Numbered from the stretch's first letter, positions 52,642-62,981 are shown. The stretch: 64,000 nucleotides of DNA from Allobosea sp. Tri-44 (GCF_004123845.1 NZ_NBDP01000015.1:1-64000), one strand, 5' to 3'. Program-made: numbers and translations. The notes: generated from the letters alone by a model not told the origin.

Positions 52642-53625
52642 TCACTCCGCCGCCTTGATGCCGGCACGGGTAATGACGTCACGCCAGAGCGCGAGTTCCG
52701 AGCCGATCAGCTTGCCGAAGCCCTCGGGCGTTTCAGGCCGGGCAATGGCGCCGTCCTTGGCCAGGGCCGCGGCGAAATCGGATTGGCCGAGCAGCGCATT
52801 GATCTCGCGATTGAGCCGCTCGACGATCGGGCGTGGCGTACGCGCCGGCGCCACCATCCCGTACCATTGCACCGCCTCGAAGTCCGGCAAGCCGTTTTCG
52901 GACAAGGTCGGCAAATCGGGCGCGAAGCCGACGCGCTCGCGCGCGGCGACACCGAGCACCCGAAGCTGGCCACCTTCCGCGAGCGGCAGCACCGCCGGCC
53001 CGCCCGTCAGCGTGAACTGGACATTCCCGGCGACGAGATCGTTTACCGAGGGCGCCGTGCCGCGATAGGGCACATGCGTCGCCTCGATGCCGGCGCGATA
53101 GCAGAAATAGGCGGTGGCGATATGAGCGGCGCTGCCCTGCCCGCCGGAGGAATAGTTCAGCTTGCCCGGATTGGCCTTGGCGTAGGCGATGAACTCGCCG
53201 AGGGTCTTGGCCGGCAGCTTCGGATTGATCGCCAGGATGTTCGGCAGCATGGCGACGAGCGCGACCGGCTGGAAATCCTTGATCGGGTCATAGGGCACGT
53301 TCGGGTAGAGCGAGGGCGCGAAGGCCAGCGTGCCGATATGGCCCATCATCAGCGTATGCCCGTCGGGCTCGGACTTGGCGACCTGCCCCGAAGCGGTCAT
53401 GCCGCCTGCGCCCGGCCGATTCTCGATCACGAAGCCCTTGCCGGTAATGCTGCGCTCGAGCTTGTTGGCGAGCAGTCGCGCCAGGACGTCGGTGCTGCCG
53501 CCGGGCGTAAACGGCACCACGATCCGGATCAGCTGGCTCGGCCACTCCGGCTGAGCGCGCGCCGGCGCCAGTCCGGCGAAGCCAGCGATCCCAAGGCCGG
53601 CGAGAACGGAACGACGATCCAGCAT
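52642..53625 (-). CDS. TctC/Bug-family periplasmic binding protein
   Basis: This is a 327-residue tripartite tricarboxylate transporter-type receptor with a signal peptide (LAPARA-QP, cleavage near residue 24). Family marks are IRIVVPFTPGGSTDVLAR, VIENRPGAGG and LNYSSGGQGSAAH. No tctA or tctB membrane genes are in the window, so it is an orphan receptor, common for Bug proteins. It overlaps the upstream oxidoreductase by one base. Likely ligand: an aromatic or tricarboxylic acid of this pathway. Confidence 0.9.
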   Translation of the reverse strand: MLDRRSVLAGLGIAGFAGLAPARAQPEWPSQLIRIVVPFTPGGSTDVLARLLANKLERSITGKGFVIENRPGAGGMTASGQVAKSEPDGHTLMMGHIGTLAFAPSLYPNVPYDPIKDFQPVALVAMLPNILAINPKLPAKTLGEFIAYAKANPGKLNYSSGGQGSAAHIATAYFCYRAGIEATHVPYRGTAPSVNDLVAGNVQFTLTGGPAVLPLAEGGQLRVLGVAARERVGFAPDLPTLSENGLPDFEAVQWYGMVAPARTPRPIVERLNREINALLGQSDFAAALAKDGAIARPETPEGFGKLIGSELALWRDVITRAGIKAAE

Positions 53626-54458
53626 CACCGGGCCCCCTCCTTGCGGCGGGCCCCGCGCAGCTGGGCGTCGGCGACTGCCTGGGCGAGGCCGGGGTGGAGG
53701 TCGGCGATGCCGAGCATCTCGGCTGCCTCGCGCATCTCCGCCGAGCGGCGCACGCCATGGGTGGCGACGCGCTCGCGCATATCGGCGGCAAGGGCATGGA
53801 AATCGATCGACGGGAAGGTCGCGTTGAGGCTGGCGAAGACCGGGTCCTTGACGTCCCAGGCCTCGCAGGCGGCAGCGCAATCGACCATCAGCGCCTCCAG
53901 CCCCTTGATGACGATGGAACGGCAGAGCTTCATCGCCGAGGCCCGGCCATAGACCTCCGAGACCGGCGTCAGATTCATGCCGAGCCGGTTGAGCGCCTCG
54001 GATGCGGCCTGCGCTTTGGGCCCACCGGAAAGGATCGCGACCTTGAGGCCGGGCTTCAGCACCGGCGCCATCACGGCGGCTTCGATATAGTCGGCGCCGC
54101 TCGCAGCAATCGCCTGCGCCGCCCGCTGCTTGGTCGAGGGCGCGGCCGAGTTGACATCGACGAATATCTGTCCCGGCTTCAGCCAGGATGTGGCTTCGGC
54201 AGCCACCGCCTCGGCCCGGTCGGCAGTGACAGCCGAGAAGACGAAGGCCGCGCCCGAGCATGCTTCCTGCGCCGAGACTGCACGGACGACGCCGAGTTCC
54301 TGCGCCATTGCTTCGAGACGGCCGCCGGCCTCGCTGCCGAAGAGCAGATCATAGGCGCGGATGGCAACGCCTTCATTGGCCAGCAGCCCGCGCGAGAAGG
54401 CCTGGCCGACCTCGCCAAAGCCGATGAAGGCGATCGCTGCCGTATTGGCGCCTGCCAT
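53625..54458 (-). CDS. NAD(P)-dependent oxidoreductase with DUF1932 domain
   Basis: This is a 277-residue protein of the 6-phosphogluconate/3-hydroxyisobutyrate dehydrogenase type: Rossmann motif AFIGFGEVGQAFSRGL at residue 9-24, VDVNSAAPSTKQ, then a C-terminal DUF1932 helical domain (SAMKLCRSIVIKGLEALMVDC). The catalytic Lys (AMKLCRS) is present. First structural gene after the LysR regulator. In an aromatic operon it may oxidise a hydroxy acid or semialdehyde, but it is not related to the LigC dehydrogenase. The substrate is unknown. Confidence 0.8.
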   Translation of the reverse strand: MAGANTAAIAFIGFGEVGQAFSRGLLANEGVAIRAYDLLFGSEAGGRLEAMAQELGVVRAVSAQEACSGAAFVFSAVTADRAEAVAAEATSWLKPGQIFVDVNSAAPSTKQRAAQAIAASGADYIEAAVMAPVLKPGLKVAILSGGPKAQAASEALNRLGMNLTPVSEVYGRASAMKLCRSIVIKGLEALMVDCAAACEAWDVKDPVFASLNATFPSIDFHALAADMRERVATHGVRRSAEMREAAEMLGIADLHPGLAQAVADAQLRGARRKEGAR

Positions 54459-54508
54459 CGCTGGCCTCTCCTCACGCGTTTCATCCCGTCGCGAGGTTCG
54501 GCCAAAGC

Positions 54509-54534
54509 CATTCTGCCATCAAATGATAAGAATG
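54509..54534. promoter_or_regulatory. Candidate LysR-type regulator binding site
   Basis: The inverted repeat CATTCT-N14-AGAATG encloses an inner ATCAAATGAT palindrome, in the 86-bp gap between the LysR gene and the operon it precedes. The overall shape suits a LysR-type box upstream of the oxidoreductase gene. Short and AT-rich, so moderate support only. Confidence 0.4.
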
Positions 54535-54544
54535 CAGCGATTGA

Positions 54545-55465
54545 TTACTTTTCTTCATCTCGCCGCGGCACGACGCTGCGCTTCAGCGCCTGGCTCAATA
54601 GCGCGATCAGATCCCGCGTCACCGGGCGCAGTGGCACCGATTTGCGCGTAATGATGCCTAGTGTGCGGGTCACCGCCGGCGAGCGCAGCGGCACCGCTAC
54701 CAGCTCGCCGGCATCGACAACGTCGAGCGAAAGCTGCGGCACGACAGCATAGCCGATGCGCGAGCGCACCAGGCTGACCGCGGTGACGACGCGCTGGACC
54801 TCGTAGCGCCAGGTCAGGCTCTCGCGCCTTGCGCCGAGCGCATCGTCGATCAGGATGCGGTTGCCGGTCTCGGCGCTGATGCGCACCAGCGGCTCGTCCT
54901 GCAATTGCGCCCAGGTCAGCGAGCTCGCCTGCGCCAGCGGCATCGAGCGATGGCTGACCAGCACAAAGGGCTCCTTGACGACCGGCTTCAGCTCGAGGTC
55001 CCAGCGATTGGCGGCGACGATGGTGACACCGAACTCCGCCTCGCCGGACTGGACCTTGTCGGCGATCTCGGAAGCCGAGTTATCGTGGATCCTGACGCCG
55101 ACGCCGGGATGGCGCACGGCGAAAGCGGCGATCACCGCCGGCATGCAATGCGCCGCCACCGTCGGCAGGCAGCCGAGCGAGACCTGCTCGTCGCCCTCGC
55201 GCAGATCGACGCGGACTTCGTTGATGGCGAAGCCGAGATCTTCGAAGATGCGCCGCGCCCGCGGCAGCAACGTCGTGCCGGCGGCGGTCAGCGAGACCTG
55301 GCGCGTGGTCCGCAGGAACAGCGGCGTTCCGAGCGATTCCTCCAGCTTGCGGATGCGGTGGCTGAGCGCCGTCTGCGACAGGTTGAGATGCGAAGCGGCA
55401 GCGCGGAAGCTGCCGCGCTCAGCGATGCTGACGAAGGCCTGAAGTCCGAGCACATCCACGCGCAT
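54545..55465 (-). CDS. LysR-family transcriptional regulator
   Basis: This is a 306-residue LysR-type regulator: N-terminal helix-turn-helix ([32 protein letters not shown], about residues 10-42) and a periplasmic-binding-like effector domain. It is on the same strand as, and 86 bases upstream of, the aromatic operon, which it probably activates. Usually LysR genes are divergent from targets, so this order is slightly unusual. The effector would be an aromatic acid or a pathway intermediate. Confidence 0.92.
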   Translation of the reverse strand: MRVDVLGLQAFVSIAERGSFRAAASHLNLSQTALSHRIRKLEESLGTPLFLRTTRQVSLTAAGTTLLPRARRIFEDLGFAINEVRVDLREGDEQVSLGCLPTVAAHCMPAVIAAFAVRHPGVGVRIHDNSASEIADKVQSGEAEFGVTIVAANRWDLELKPVVKEPFVLVSHRSMPLAQASSLTWAQLQDEPLVRISAETGNRILIDDALGARRESLTWRYEVQRVVTAVSLVRSRIGYAVVPQLSLDVVDAGELVAVPLRSPAVTRTLGIITRKSVPLRPVTRDLIALLSQALKRSVVPRRDEEK

Positions 55466-55540
55466 CGGATCACATAGCCTTCAGAGCGTGATAAGGCCAA
55501 CGCCCGCAACAGAGCGTTGTCGATCGTGACGAACGACAAC

Positions 55541-56228
55541 TCAGATTCCCAGATAGGCTGCGCGGATACGCGGATCGGCGATCAGCTCATCCGCGGCACC
55601 GCTGAAGACGATGCGCCCGGTTTCCATGACATAGCCGCGATCGGCGATCTGCAGGGCGGCATAGGCGTTTTGCTCGACCAAGAGGACGGTGACGCCGAGC
55701 GATTTCAGGGTCTTCACGACGTCGAGGATCTGCGCCACGAGGATCGGCGCCAGTCCCATGCTCGGCTCGTCGAGCAAGAGGCAGGCGGGCCGTGCCATCA
55801 GGGCGCGGCCGATCGCCAGCATCTGCTGCTGGCCGCCGGAGAGCCCCCCGGCCGGCAGGTTGCGCTTCTCCCTCAGGATCGGGAACATGGCGAAGGCGTC
55901 GGCCATGTCGCGCTCGACGCGCTCGTCGGCGAAGAGATAGGCGCCGAGCCGCAGATTCTCCTCGACAGTCAGGTTGGTGAAGATCAGCCGGCCCTCCGGC
56001 GATTGCGACAGGCCCAGGCCCACTCGGCGATGGGCCGGAATAGCCTTCAGCGCCTCGCCCCGGAAGACGATCACGCCGCCGCTCGCCGGCTGCACGCCAG
56101 AAATGCAGCGCAAAAGCGTCGTCTTACCGGCACCGTTGGCGCCGACGACCGTGACGATCTCGCCCGAGCCAACCTCGAGGTCAACGCCGTGCAGGACCTC
56201 GATGCGGCCATAGCGCGAGCGTAGCCCT

Positions 56229-56242
<14 letters not shown>
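55541..56242 (-). CDS. LivF-type ABC importer ATPase (system 2)
   Basis: This is a 233-residue ATPase: Walker A GANGAGKTT, Q-loop LGLSQSPEGRLIF, signature LSGGQQQMLAIGRAL, Walker B LLLDEPSMGLAP and the C-terminal IRAAYLGI. It overlaps the LivG-type gene by 14 bases and is last in the second importer operon. It is separated from the LysR gene by 75 bases with no obvious terminator. Confidence 0.92.
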
Positions 56243-57013
<771 letters not shown>

Positions 57014-57014
<1 letters not shown>

Positions 57015-57967
57015 CAGCCCCTCCCCTTCAAGCGGCGCATGAGCGAGGGCAGGAGCCCGTCGCGCATAAAGATCATCACCAGCATCATGATCAGGCCGAG
57101 GATGAGGTTCTCGTATTGCTGCAGCACGGTGAGCGCCTGCGGCAGCAGCGTCAGCGTCGCCGCGCCGAGGATCGCGCCCGGCACAGAGCCGACGCCGCCG
57201 AACACGGTCATCGTCACCAGCTCGACCGAGTGCAGGAAGCCGGCAACATCAGGCGTGATGAAGCGGTTCATCAGCGCCAGCAGCGAGCCCGAGAGCGAGG
57301 CGTAGACGGCCGAGATCACGAAGGCCGAGAGCTTCAGCCTGGCGACGTCGACGCCGACCGTAAGAGCTGCGACCTCGGAATCGTGCAGGGCACGCAAGGC
57401 CCGGCCGGTCGGGCTGTCCTGGAGGTTGAGCGCGACCCAGGCGCCGAGCAGCATGGCGAGGCCGGTCGCGGCATACCAGAACTGCGCATTGCTGAGGCCG
57501 ATGCCGATCGTGGTCAGCGCGCTGCGCAGGCCGAGCTCGGCGACCTCGCGCCCGTCCGGCCCGCCGGTGATCTTCGCCTCGTTGGCGAGCACCATCGAGA
57601 CGAGGATGCCGAAGCCGAGGGTGGCGACGGCGAGGTAATAGCCCTTGAGCCGCAGGATGGGGCGGCCGATCAGCCAGGCGATGCCGCCTGAAAGCACGGC
57701 GCCGAGCAGCATGGCGAGGCCTGGATGCAGGCCGAGATAGCCGGGGGCCAGCGCGCAGGCATAGGCGCCGATCCCAGCGAAGCCGGCATGGCCAAGGCTG
57801 ATCTGGCCGGCAAAGCCGATCAGCACGACGAGGCCGGTGACCGCGAGCCCGTTGACGAAGATCAGCGCGCCGATGCGATAATAGAAATTGGACGGGAAGA
57901 GCGTCGGCGCCAGCGCGATCAGCAGCGCCAGCACGATCAGGGTCAGATGCTTGCGAGACAGGCGCAT
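57014..57967 (-). CDS. LivM-type ABC importer permease (system 2)
   Basis: This is a 317-residue permease with about nine helices: [19 protein letters not shown] near residue 48, coupling loop [19 protein letters not shown] and [16 protein letters not shown] start at the ATG at 57967, one base after the LivH-type stop region. The frame upstream is shadow of the LivH-type gene. Confidence 0.92.
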
Positions 57968-57968
57968 G

Positions 57969-58841
57969 TCAGACCCGGTCCATCGCCTTGCGGCCGAACA
58001 GGCCTTGCGGCATGGCGAACAGGACCGCGAGGATGACCACGAAGGCGACGGCGTCCTTGTAGACGGAGCTGACATAGCCGGCCGTGAACGCCTCGATCAG
58101 CCCGAGCAGCAGGCCGCCGGCCAGCGCACCGGCCGGGATGCCCATGCCGCCGAGCATGGCCGCGGCGAAGCCCTTCAGTGCGATCGCCACGCCGAGATCA
58201 TAGCTCGTCAGGGTGATCGGCGTGACGAGCACGCCGGCCAGCGCACCGATGGCAGCCGAGACCGCAAAGCTCAGCGTCATCATATGGTTCGGGTTGATGC
58301 CGACCAGGCTCGCGGCGATGCGATTGTTGGCGGTGGCGAGCACGGCCTTGCCGGTCAGCGTATGGGCGAAGAACAGCCACAGGGACAAGAAGATCGCGAC
58401 CGCGCCGGCGATGACCCAGAGGCTCTGCGGCAGGATCGTCGCGCCGAGGATCCGGATCGGGTCGTCGCCGGAAAAACTCGGAAAGCGGTGGAGCTGCTTG
58501 TCGAAGACGAGCTGGGCGCCGCCGCGCAGGAAAATCGAGGCGCCGATCGTGATGATGATCAGGCTGGCGACGGGCGCGCCCCGAGCCGGCTCGATCGCCA
58601 GCTTGTTGAGGAGCACACCGACCGCCGCAGTGGCGATGATGGCCAGGATCGCCGCAAGCGGCAGCGGAATACCGGCCTGCCAGGCGAAGAAGCTGATCAT
58701 GCCGCCCAGCATGACGAACTCACCCTGGGCGAAGTTCACCACGTCGGAGGCGTTGTAGATCAGGGTGAAGCCGAGCGCGACGAGCGCATAGACCGCGCCG
58801 ACCGTTACGCCCGACAACAGGTACTGGAGAAGTTCCGCCAC
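57969..58841 (-). CDS. LivH-type ABC importer permease (system 2)
   Basis: This is a 290-residue permease with about eight helices: TLIYNASDVVNFAQGEFVMLG near residue 26, VLATANNRIAASLVGINP in the coupling loop, and FAAAMLGGMGIPAGALAGG. I start at the GTG at 58841 because GGGGAG stands seven bases before it; a GTG at 58862 is seven codons upstream without such a site. An interspersed repeat separates it from the binding-protein gene. Confidence 0.9.
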   Translation of the reverse strand: MAELLQYLLSGVTVGAVYALVALGFTLIYNASDVVNFAQGEFVMLGGMISFFAWQAGIPLPLAAILAIIATAAVGVLLNKLAIEPARGAPVASLIIITIGASIFLRGGAQLVFDKQLHRFPSFSGDDPIRILGATILPQSLWVIAGAVAIFLSLWLFFAHTLTGKAVLATANNRIAASLVGINPNHMMTLSFAVSAAIGALAGVLVTPITLTSYDLGVAIALKGFAAAMLGGMGIPAGALAGGLLLGLIEAFTAGYVSSVYKDAVAFVVILAVLFAMPQGLFGRKAMDRV

Positions 58842-58880
58842 TTTCTGCTCCCCGTGGCTCACTTAGATGCTGAAGGCCAG

Positions 58881-58991
58881 TCCAGTTCGTCATGCTCGCC
58901 CCTGTGGCGAGCACCCACGTCTTGAACACCGCCTTCGGCTAGCGAAGCGAAGACGTGGATGGTCGGGACAAGCCCGACCATGACGGAAAGG
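58881..58991. repeat. Second, inverted copy of the 110-bp interspersed repeat
   Basis: Read on the minus strand this runs from CCTTTCCGTCATGGTCGGG to ATGACGAACTGGA and matches 42464-42573 almost base for base, except for a variable block of about 20 bases in the middle. The outer 40-bp terminal repeats seen at 42416-42626 are missing here. It lies between the binding-protein and LivH-type genes of importer 2. Confidence 0.75.
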
Positions 58992-59024
58992 GCTGCGCTC
59001 AATGGCCTCGGGTCGCGTGCCGAT

Positions 59025-60161
59025 TTACTGCGCCAGCGCCCAGTTGCCGCCCTTGATCTCGAGCATGCGGAAGGCGGAGAGATCGAGGCCGAGATGGTCG
59101 GTTGCGGCCATGTTGAAGGTGCCGGTCACGCCGACGAAGCCCTTGGTGCCCTCGATCGCATCGCGGATCGCCTTCGGATCGGCCTTGCCGGCGCGCTTGA
59201 TCGCATCGACCAGCAGCCGCAGGCCGTCATGCGCATAGCCGCCGAAAGTGGAGGCCGGCAGATTGAACTTCGCCTGATAGGCGCTCGTGTAGGCGGCGAC
59301 GACCGCCTTCTGCGGGTCGTTCGCCGGCAAGAGATTGGCGACAAGGACGGCGGTGCCGGGCAGGCGCACGCCCTCCGAGGCCGGGCCGGCGAGGTCGATG
59401 AAGCTCTTCGAGGCGACGCCATGCGACTGATAGAGCGGCGTCTTAATGCCGAGCTGGCCGTAATTGCGTGTGACGATCGCCGGCCCCTGGCCAAAGCCCG
59501 GGTTGAGGATCGCCTGCACATCCGCCTTGGAACGGATATTGGTGAGCTGCGGCGTCATGTCGGCGTCGTTCGGGCCGTAGGTCTCTTCGGCGAGCACCGT
59601 GATGCCGAACTCGCCGATGACCTGCAGGCATTGCTTGCGCATCGAGGCACCGAAGCCATCCGAGCCGGAGATTAGCGCGATTTTGCTAAAGCCCTTCGCC
59701 TTCATGTCCTCGAAGACCTTGCGGCAGGCCATCCGGTCAGTGTGCGGCGTCTTGAAGACGAAGGGCTTGACCGGGTCGACGATCTCGACCGCGCCAGCCA
59801 GCGAGATGAACGGGATCCTCGCATTCTCGACGACCGAGATGATCGACATGGTGGTGCCGGTGGTCGAGCCGCCAACGATGGCGACGACCCCGTCATCCTC
59901 GACCAGGCGGGTGGCGAAGGTACGCGCCTTGTTCGGATCGCCGCCATCGTCATAGAGGAAGAGCTTGAGCTTCTGGCCGAGCACGCCGCCGCCGGCGTTG
60001 ATCTCGTCGACCAGCATTTTGAGGGTCTTGGCCTCGGGGTCGCCGAGCGACGAAGCCGGCCCGGTCTCTGAAACCGAGGCGCCGATCTTGATCTCGGCGA
60101 AGGCCGGGCTCGCCAGGCCGAGCGCCAGCGCGAGCGCGCTGCCGAAAACGTTGAGCTTCAT
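59025..60161 (-). CDS. LivJ-type ABC importer binding protein (system 2)
   Basis: This is a 378-residue periplasmic binding protein with a signal peptide (SPAFA-EI, cleavage near 22) and the type I fold: IKIGASVSETGPASSLG, GQKLKLFLYDDGGDP, and VGGSTTGTTMS where the ligand's carboxylate binds. The start at 60161 has a GAGGAAA site; the frame upstream is non-coding. Divergent from the paa genes with a shared regulatory gap, it likely binds phenylacetate or another aromatic acid. Confidence 0.9.
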   Translation of the reverse strand: MKLNVFGSALALALGLASPAFAEIKIGASVSETGPASSLGDPEAKTLKMLVDEINAGGGVLGQKLKLFLYDDGGDPNKARTFATRLVEDDGVVAIVGGSTTGTTMSIISVVENARIPFISLAGAVEIVDPVKPFVFKTPHTDRMACRKVFEDMKAKGFSKIALISGSDGFGASMRKQCLQVIGEFGITVLAEETYGPNDADMTPQLTNIRSKADVQAILNPGFGQGPAIVTRNYGQLGIKTPLYQSHGVASKSFIDLAGPASEGVRLPGTAVLVANLLPANDPQKAVVAAYTSAYQAKFNLPASTFGGYAHDGLRLLVDAIKRAGKADPKAIRDAIEGTKGFVGVTGTFNMAATDHLGLDLSAFRMLEIKGGNWALAQ

Positions 60162-60317
60162 TGTTTCCTCCGAGTGCCACGTATTTTTGTGCAGTTCGTC
60201 GCCGCGCGGCTGAACACTCAGAGCGCGATCGTCGTCGTTCCCCGCATGGCGCGTGGTTGACCTCGGGATCAGGTTCGCAACCTTCACCTGAGACCAATTC
60301 GCGCCTTCGTTGGATTA

Positions 60318-60346
60318 ATAATTGACCGACCGTTCGGACTATGCAA
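60318..60346 (-). promoter_or_regulatory. Promoter of importer 2 with embedded TetR-type operator
   Basis: On the minus strand TTGCAT (60341-60346) and AATTAT (60318-60323) are spaced by 17 bases. The spacer holds the imperfect palindrome ACCGACCGTTCGGA (60325-60338), of the shape bound by TetR-family regulators such as PaaR. A repressor there would block the importer promoter, and being 60 bases from paaG it could affect that side too. Confidence 0.5.
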
Positions 60347-60397
60347 GGGATTTTTTGAAGCGATGGCCCAAGGCCGCAACTGCATGGGAGGAAGCGC

Positions 60398-61183
60398 ATG
60401 TCCGATACGGTCAAGGTGGCGCTCGCCGACGGCCTGCTGCGGCTGACGCTCAATCGCCCGGACAAGCTGAATTCCTTCAACGAGGAGATGCATTTGGCGC
60501 TGCGCGCCGCGATGCAGCGCGCCCATGACGAGAGCGAGATCCGCGCAGTGCTGCTGACCGGCGCCGGTCGCGGCTTCTGCGCCGGCCAGGACCTCGGCGA
60601 CCGCGACCCGCGCAAGGAAACCGCGCCGGACCTCGGCCGCACGATCGAGACCTTCTACAACCCGCTCATCCGGCTGATCCGCAGCCTCAACAAGCCGATC
60701 GTCTGCGCGGTCAATGGCGTCGCCGCCGGTGCCGGCGCCAATATCGCGATCGCCTGCGATATCGTTCTGGCTGCCCGCTCCGCGAAGTTCATCCAGGCCT
60801 TCTCCAAGATCGGGCTGGTTCCCGATTCGGGCGGCACATGGAGCCTCGCGCAGTTGCTCGGCGAGGCGCGCGCCAAAGCGCTCGCCCTGACGGCAGAACC
60901 GCTGACAGCCGAGACCGCCGCTTCCTGGGGCCTGATCTGGCGTGTCGTCGACGACACCGAGCTGATGGCCGAGGCCGAGGCACTCGGCAAGAAGCTGGCA
61001 GCCGGCCCGACCTTCGGGCTCGGCCTGATCAAGCAGGCGATCCAGGCCTCGGCCGGCAACACGCTCGACCAGCAGCTCGACCTCGAGCGCGACCTGCAGC
61101 GGCAGGCCGGGCGCAGCGCCGACTATGCCGAAGGCGTCCTGGCCTTTCTCGACAAGCGCCAGCCCGAGTTCACCGGACGATGA
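60398..61183 (+). CDS. paaG: 2-(1,2-epoxy-1,2-dihydrophenyl)acetyl-CoA isomerase PaaG
   Basis: This is a 261-residue crotonase-family protein. PaaG rearranges the ring-epoxide of phenylacetyl-CoA to the oxepin. Features: oxyanion-hole motif FCAGQDL at 60-66, NGVAAGAGANIA near 106-117, and PDSGGTWSL with Asp143 at the usual acid position. GGGAGG stands before the ATG. Its stop overlaps the paaI start. The paaABCDE epoxidase genes are not in the window. A generic enoyl-CoA hydratase is the alternative, made less likely by the neighbours. Confidence 0.9.
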   Translation: MSDTVKVALADGLLRLTLNRPDKLNSFNEEMHLALRAAMQRAHDESEIRAVLLTGAGRGFCAGQDLGDRDPRKETAPDLGRTIETFYNPLIRLIRSLNKPIVCAVNGVAAGAGANIAIACDIVLAARSAKFIQAFSKIGLVPDSGGTWSLAQLLGEARAKALALTAEPLTAETAASWGLIWRVVDDTELMAEAEALGKKLAAGPTFGLGLIKQAIQASAGNTLDQQLDLERDLQRQAGRSADYAEGVLAFLDKRQPEFTGR

Positions 61184-61626
61184 GCTTCGACGTTTCCGAC
61201 CCGGATGCGCTCGCCCGCGCCGTCGCCCAGGCGATGTGGGACAAGGATCTGGCCTCCCGCAGCCTCGGCATGAGCCTCGATGCGGCCGGCCCGGGCGCCG
61301 CGACGCTGTCCCTGACCATCACGGCGGTCATGACCAACGGCCACAAGACCTGCCATGGCGGCTATATCTTCACATTGGCGGACTCTGCCTTCGCCTTCGC
61401 CTGCAACAGCTACAACCAGAACACCGTGGCGCAGCACTGTTCGGTGACGTTCCTGCGTCCCGCCTTCGAGGGCGACCGGCTGACTGCCAGCGCCCGCGAG
61501 GTCTCGCGGATCGGGCGCGGGGGCATCTACGACATCACGGTGACGAACCAGAACGGCGAGCATGTCGCGGAGTTCCGCGGCCACTCCCGCACCATCAAGG
61601 GCATGCCGATACCCGTGCCGGGCTGA
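61180..61626 (+). CDS. paaI: Hydroxyphenylacetyl-CoA thioesterase PaaI
   Basis: This is a 148-residue hot-dog-fold thioesterase: TNGHKTCHGGYIFTLADSAFAFACN (shown in part) with the catalytic-helix Asp of TLADSAF, and the closing HVAEFRGHSRTI. PaaI hydrolyses misformed hydroxyphenylacetyl-CoA esters to free CoA. It overlaps paaG as ATGA and lies 38 bases before paaK. The length fits the family. Confidence 0.92.
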   Translation: MSFDVSDPDALARAVAQAMWDKDLASRSLGMSLDAAGPGAATLSLTITAVMTNGHKTCHGGYIFTLADSAFAFACNSYNQNTVAQHCSVTFLRPAFEGDRLTASAREVSRIGRGGIYDITVTNQNGEHVAEFRGHSRTIKGMPIPVPG

Positions 61627-61664
61627 ACGCCCCAGCCGAACAAAAGACAAAGCGGAGGAAACCT

Positions 61665-62975
61665 ATGGAAGACCTTTCGCCCCGTCCGGGCGATCTCGAT
61701 CCCATCGAAACGGCCTCCCGCGACGAGATCTCGGCGCTCCAGCTCAAGCGGCTGAAGACGACGCTCGACCATGCTTATCGTAATTCGCCGCATTACCAGG
61801 CGCAGTTCGACAAGGCCGGCGTCCATCCGGATGACCTGAAGACGCTGTCGGACCTGTCCAAATTCCCGTTCACGGTGAAGCAGGACCTGCGCGACACCTA
61901 TCCGTTCGGCATGTTCGCGGTGCCGCGCGAAAGGATCGCCCGCATCCACGCCTCCTCCGGCACGACCGGCAAGCCGACGGTCGTCGGCTATACCCAGAAC
62001 GACATCGAGATGTGGGCAACCTGCGTCGCCCGCTCGATCCGGGCGGCGGGTGGGCGGGCCGGCGACATCTGCCACGTCGCCTATGGCTACGGCCTGTTCA
62101 CCGGTGGGTTAGGAGCGCATTACGGCGCCGAGAAGCTCGGCTGCACGGTCATCCCGATCTCCGGCGGCATGACCGAGCGCCAGGTGACGCTGATCCAGGA
62201 CTTCAAGCCGCGCATCATCATGGTGACGCCGTCCTACATGCTGTCGATCCTGGACGAGTTCCGCCGCCAGGGCCTCGATCCGCGCAACTCCTCACTCGCC
62301 GTCGGCATTTTCGGCGCCGAACCCTGGACCAACGCGATGCGCGAGGAGATTCAGCAGGATTTCGACATGCACGCGGTAGACATCTACGGCCTGTCCGAGG
62401 TGATCGGCCCGGGCGTCGCCAGCGAATGTGTCGAGACCAAGGACGGGCTGCACGTCTGGGAAGACCATTTCTATCCGGAGATCATCGACCCGGAGACCGG
62501 CGACGTCCTCCCCGACGGCGAGCTCGGCGAACTGGTCTTCACCTCGCTGACCAAGGAAGCGCTCCCGATCATCCGCTATCGCACCCGCGATCTGACGCGG
62601 CTTTTGCCCGGCACGGCGCGGGCGATGCGCCGGATCGAGAAGATCACCGGCCGCTGCGACGACATGATGATCCTGCGCGGCGTCAACATCTTCCCGACGC
62701 AGATCGAGGAGCAGCTGCTGAAATGCGCTGGGCTGGCCCCGCATTTCCAGATCGAGCTCGTGCGTGCCGGCCGCATGGACGACATGATCGTGCATGTCGA
62801 AGCCATGCCGCACGCTGCCGACGATACTGCCCGCGCTGCCTCGGCCAAGGAGCTTGCGCACCACATCAAAAGCGTGGTGGGAGTGAGCACGAAAGTGAGG
62901 GTTGGCGGCCCCGATTCGGTCGAGCGTTCGGCCGGCAAAGCCAGACGCGTCGTCGACAACCGGCCAAAAGGATAG
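61665..62975 (+). CDS. paaK: Phenylacetate-CoA ligase PaaK
   Basis: This is a 436-residue adenylate-forming enzyme that activates phenylacetate to phenylacetyl-CoA with ATP. P-loop ASSGTTGKPT is at 96-105, then YGYGLFTGGLGAHYGAEKLG, IYGLSEVIGPGVA, IRYRTRDL and the C-terminal MMILRGVNIFPTQIE with the usual GVNI hinge. GGAGG lies eight bases before the ATG. The family length (about 435) is met exactly. Confidence 0.95.
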   Translation: MEDLSPRPGDLDPIETASRDEISALQLKRLKTTLDHAYRNSPHYQAQFDKAGVHPDDLKTLSDLSKFPFTVKQDLRDTYPFGMFAVPRERIARIHASSGTTGKPTVVGYTQNDIEMWATCVARSIRAAGGRAGDICHVAYGYGLFTGGLGAHYGAEKLGCTVIPISGGMTERQVTLIQDFKPRIIMVTPSYMLSILDEFRRQGLDPRNSSLAVGIFGAEPWTNAMREEIQQDFDMHAVDIYGLSEVIGPGVASECVETKDGLHVWEDHFYPEIIDPETGDVLPDGELGELVFTSLTKEALPIIRYRTRDLTRLLPGTARAMRRIEKITGRCDDMMILRGVNIFPTQIEEQLLKCAGLAPHFQIELVRAGRMDDMIVHVEAMPHAADDTARAASAKELAHHIKSVVGVSTKVRVGGPDSVERSAGKARRVVDNRPKG

Positions 62976-62981
62976 CAGGCG

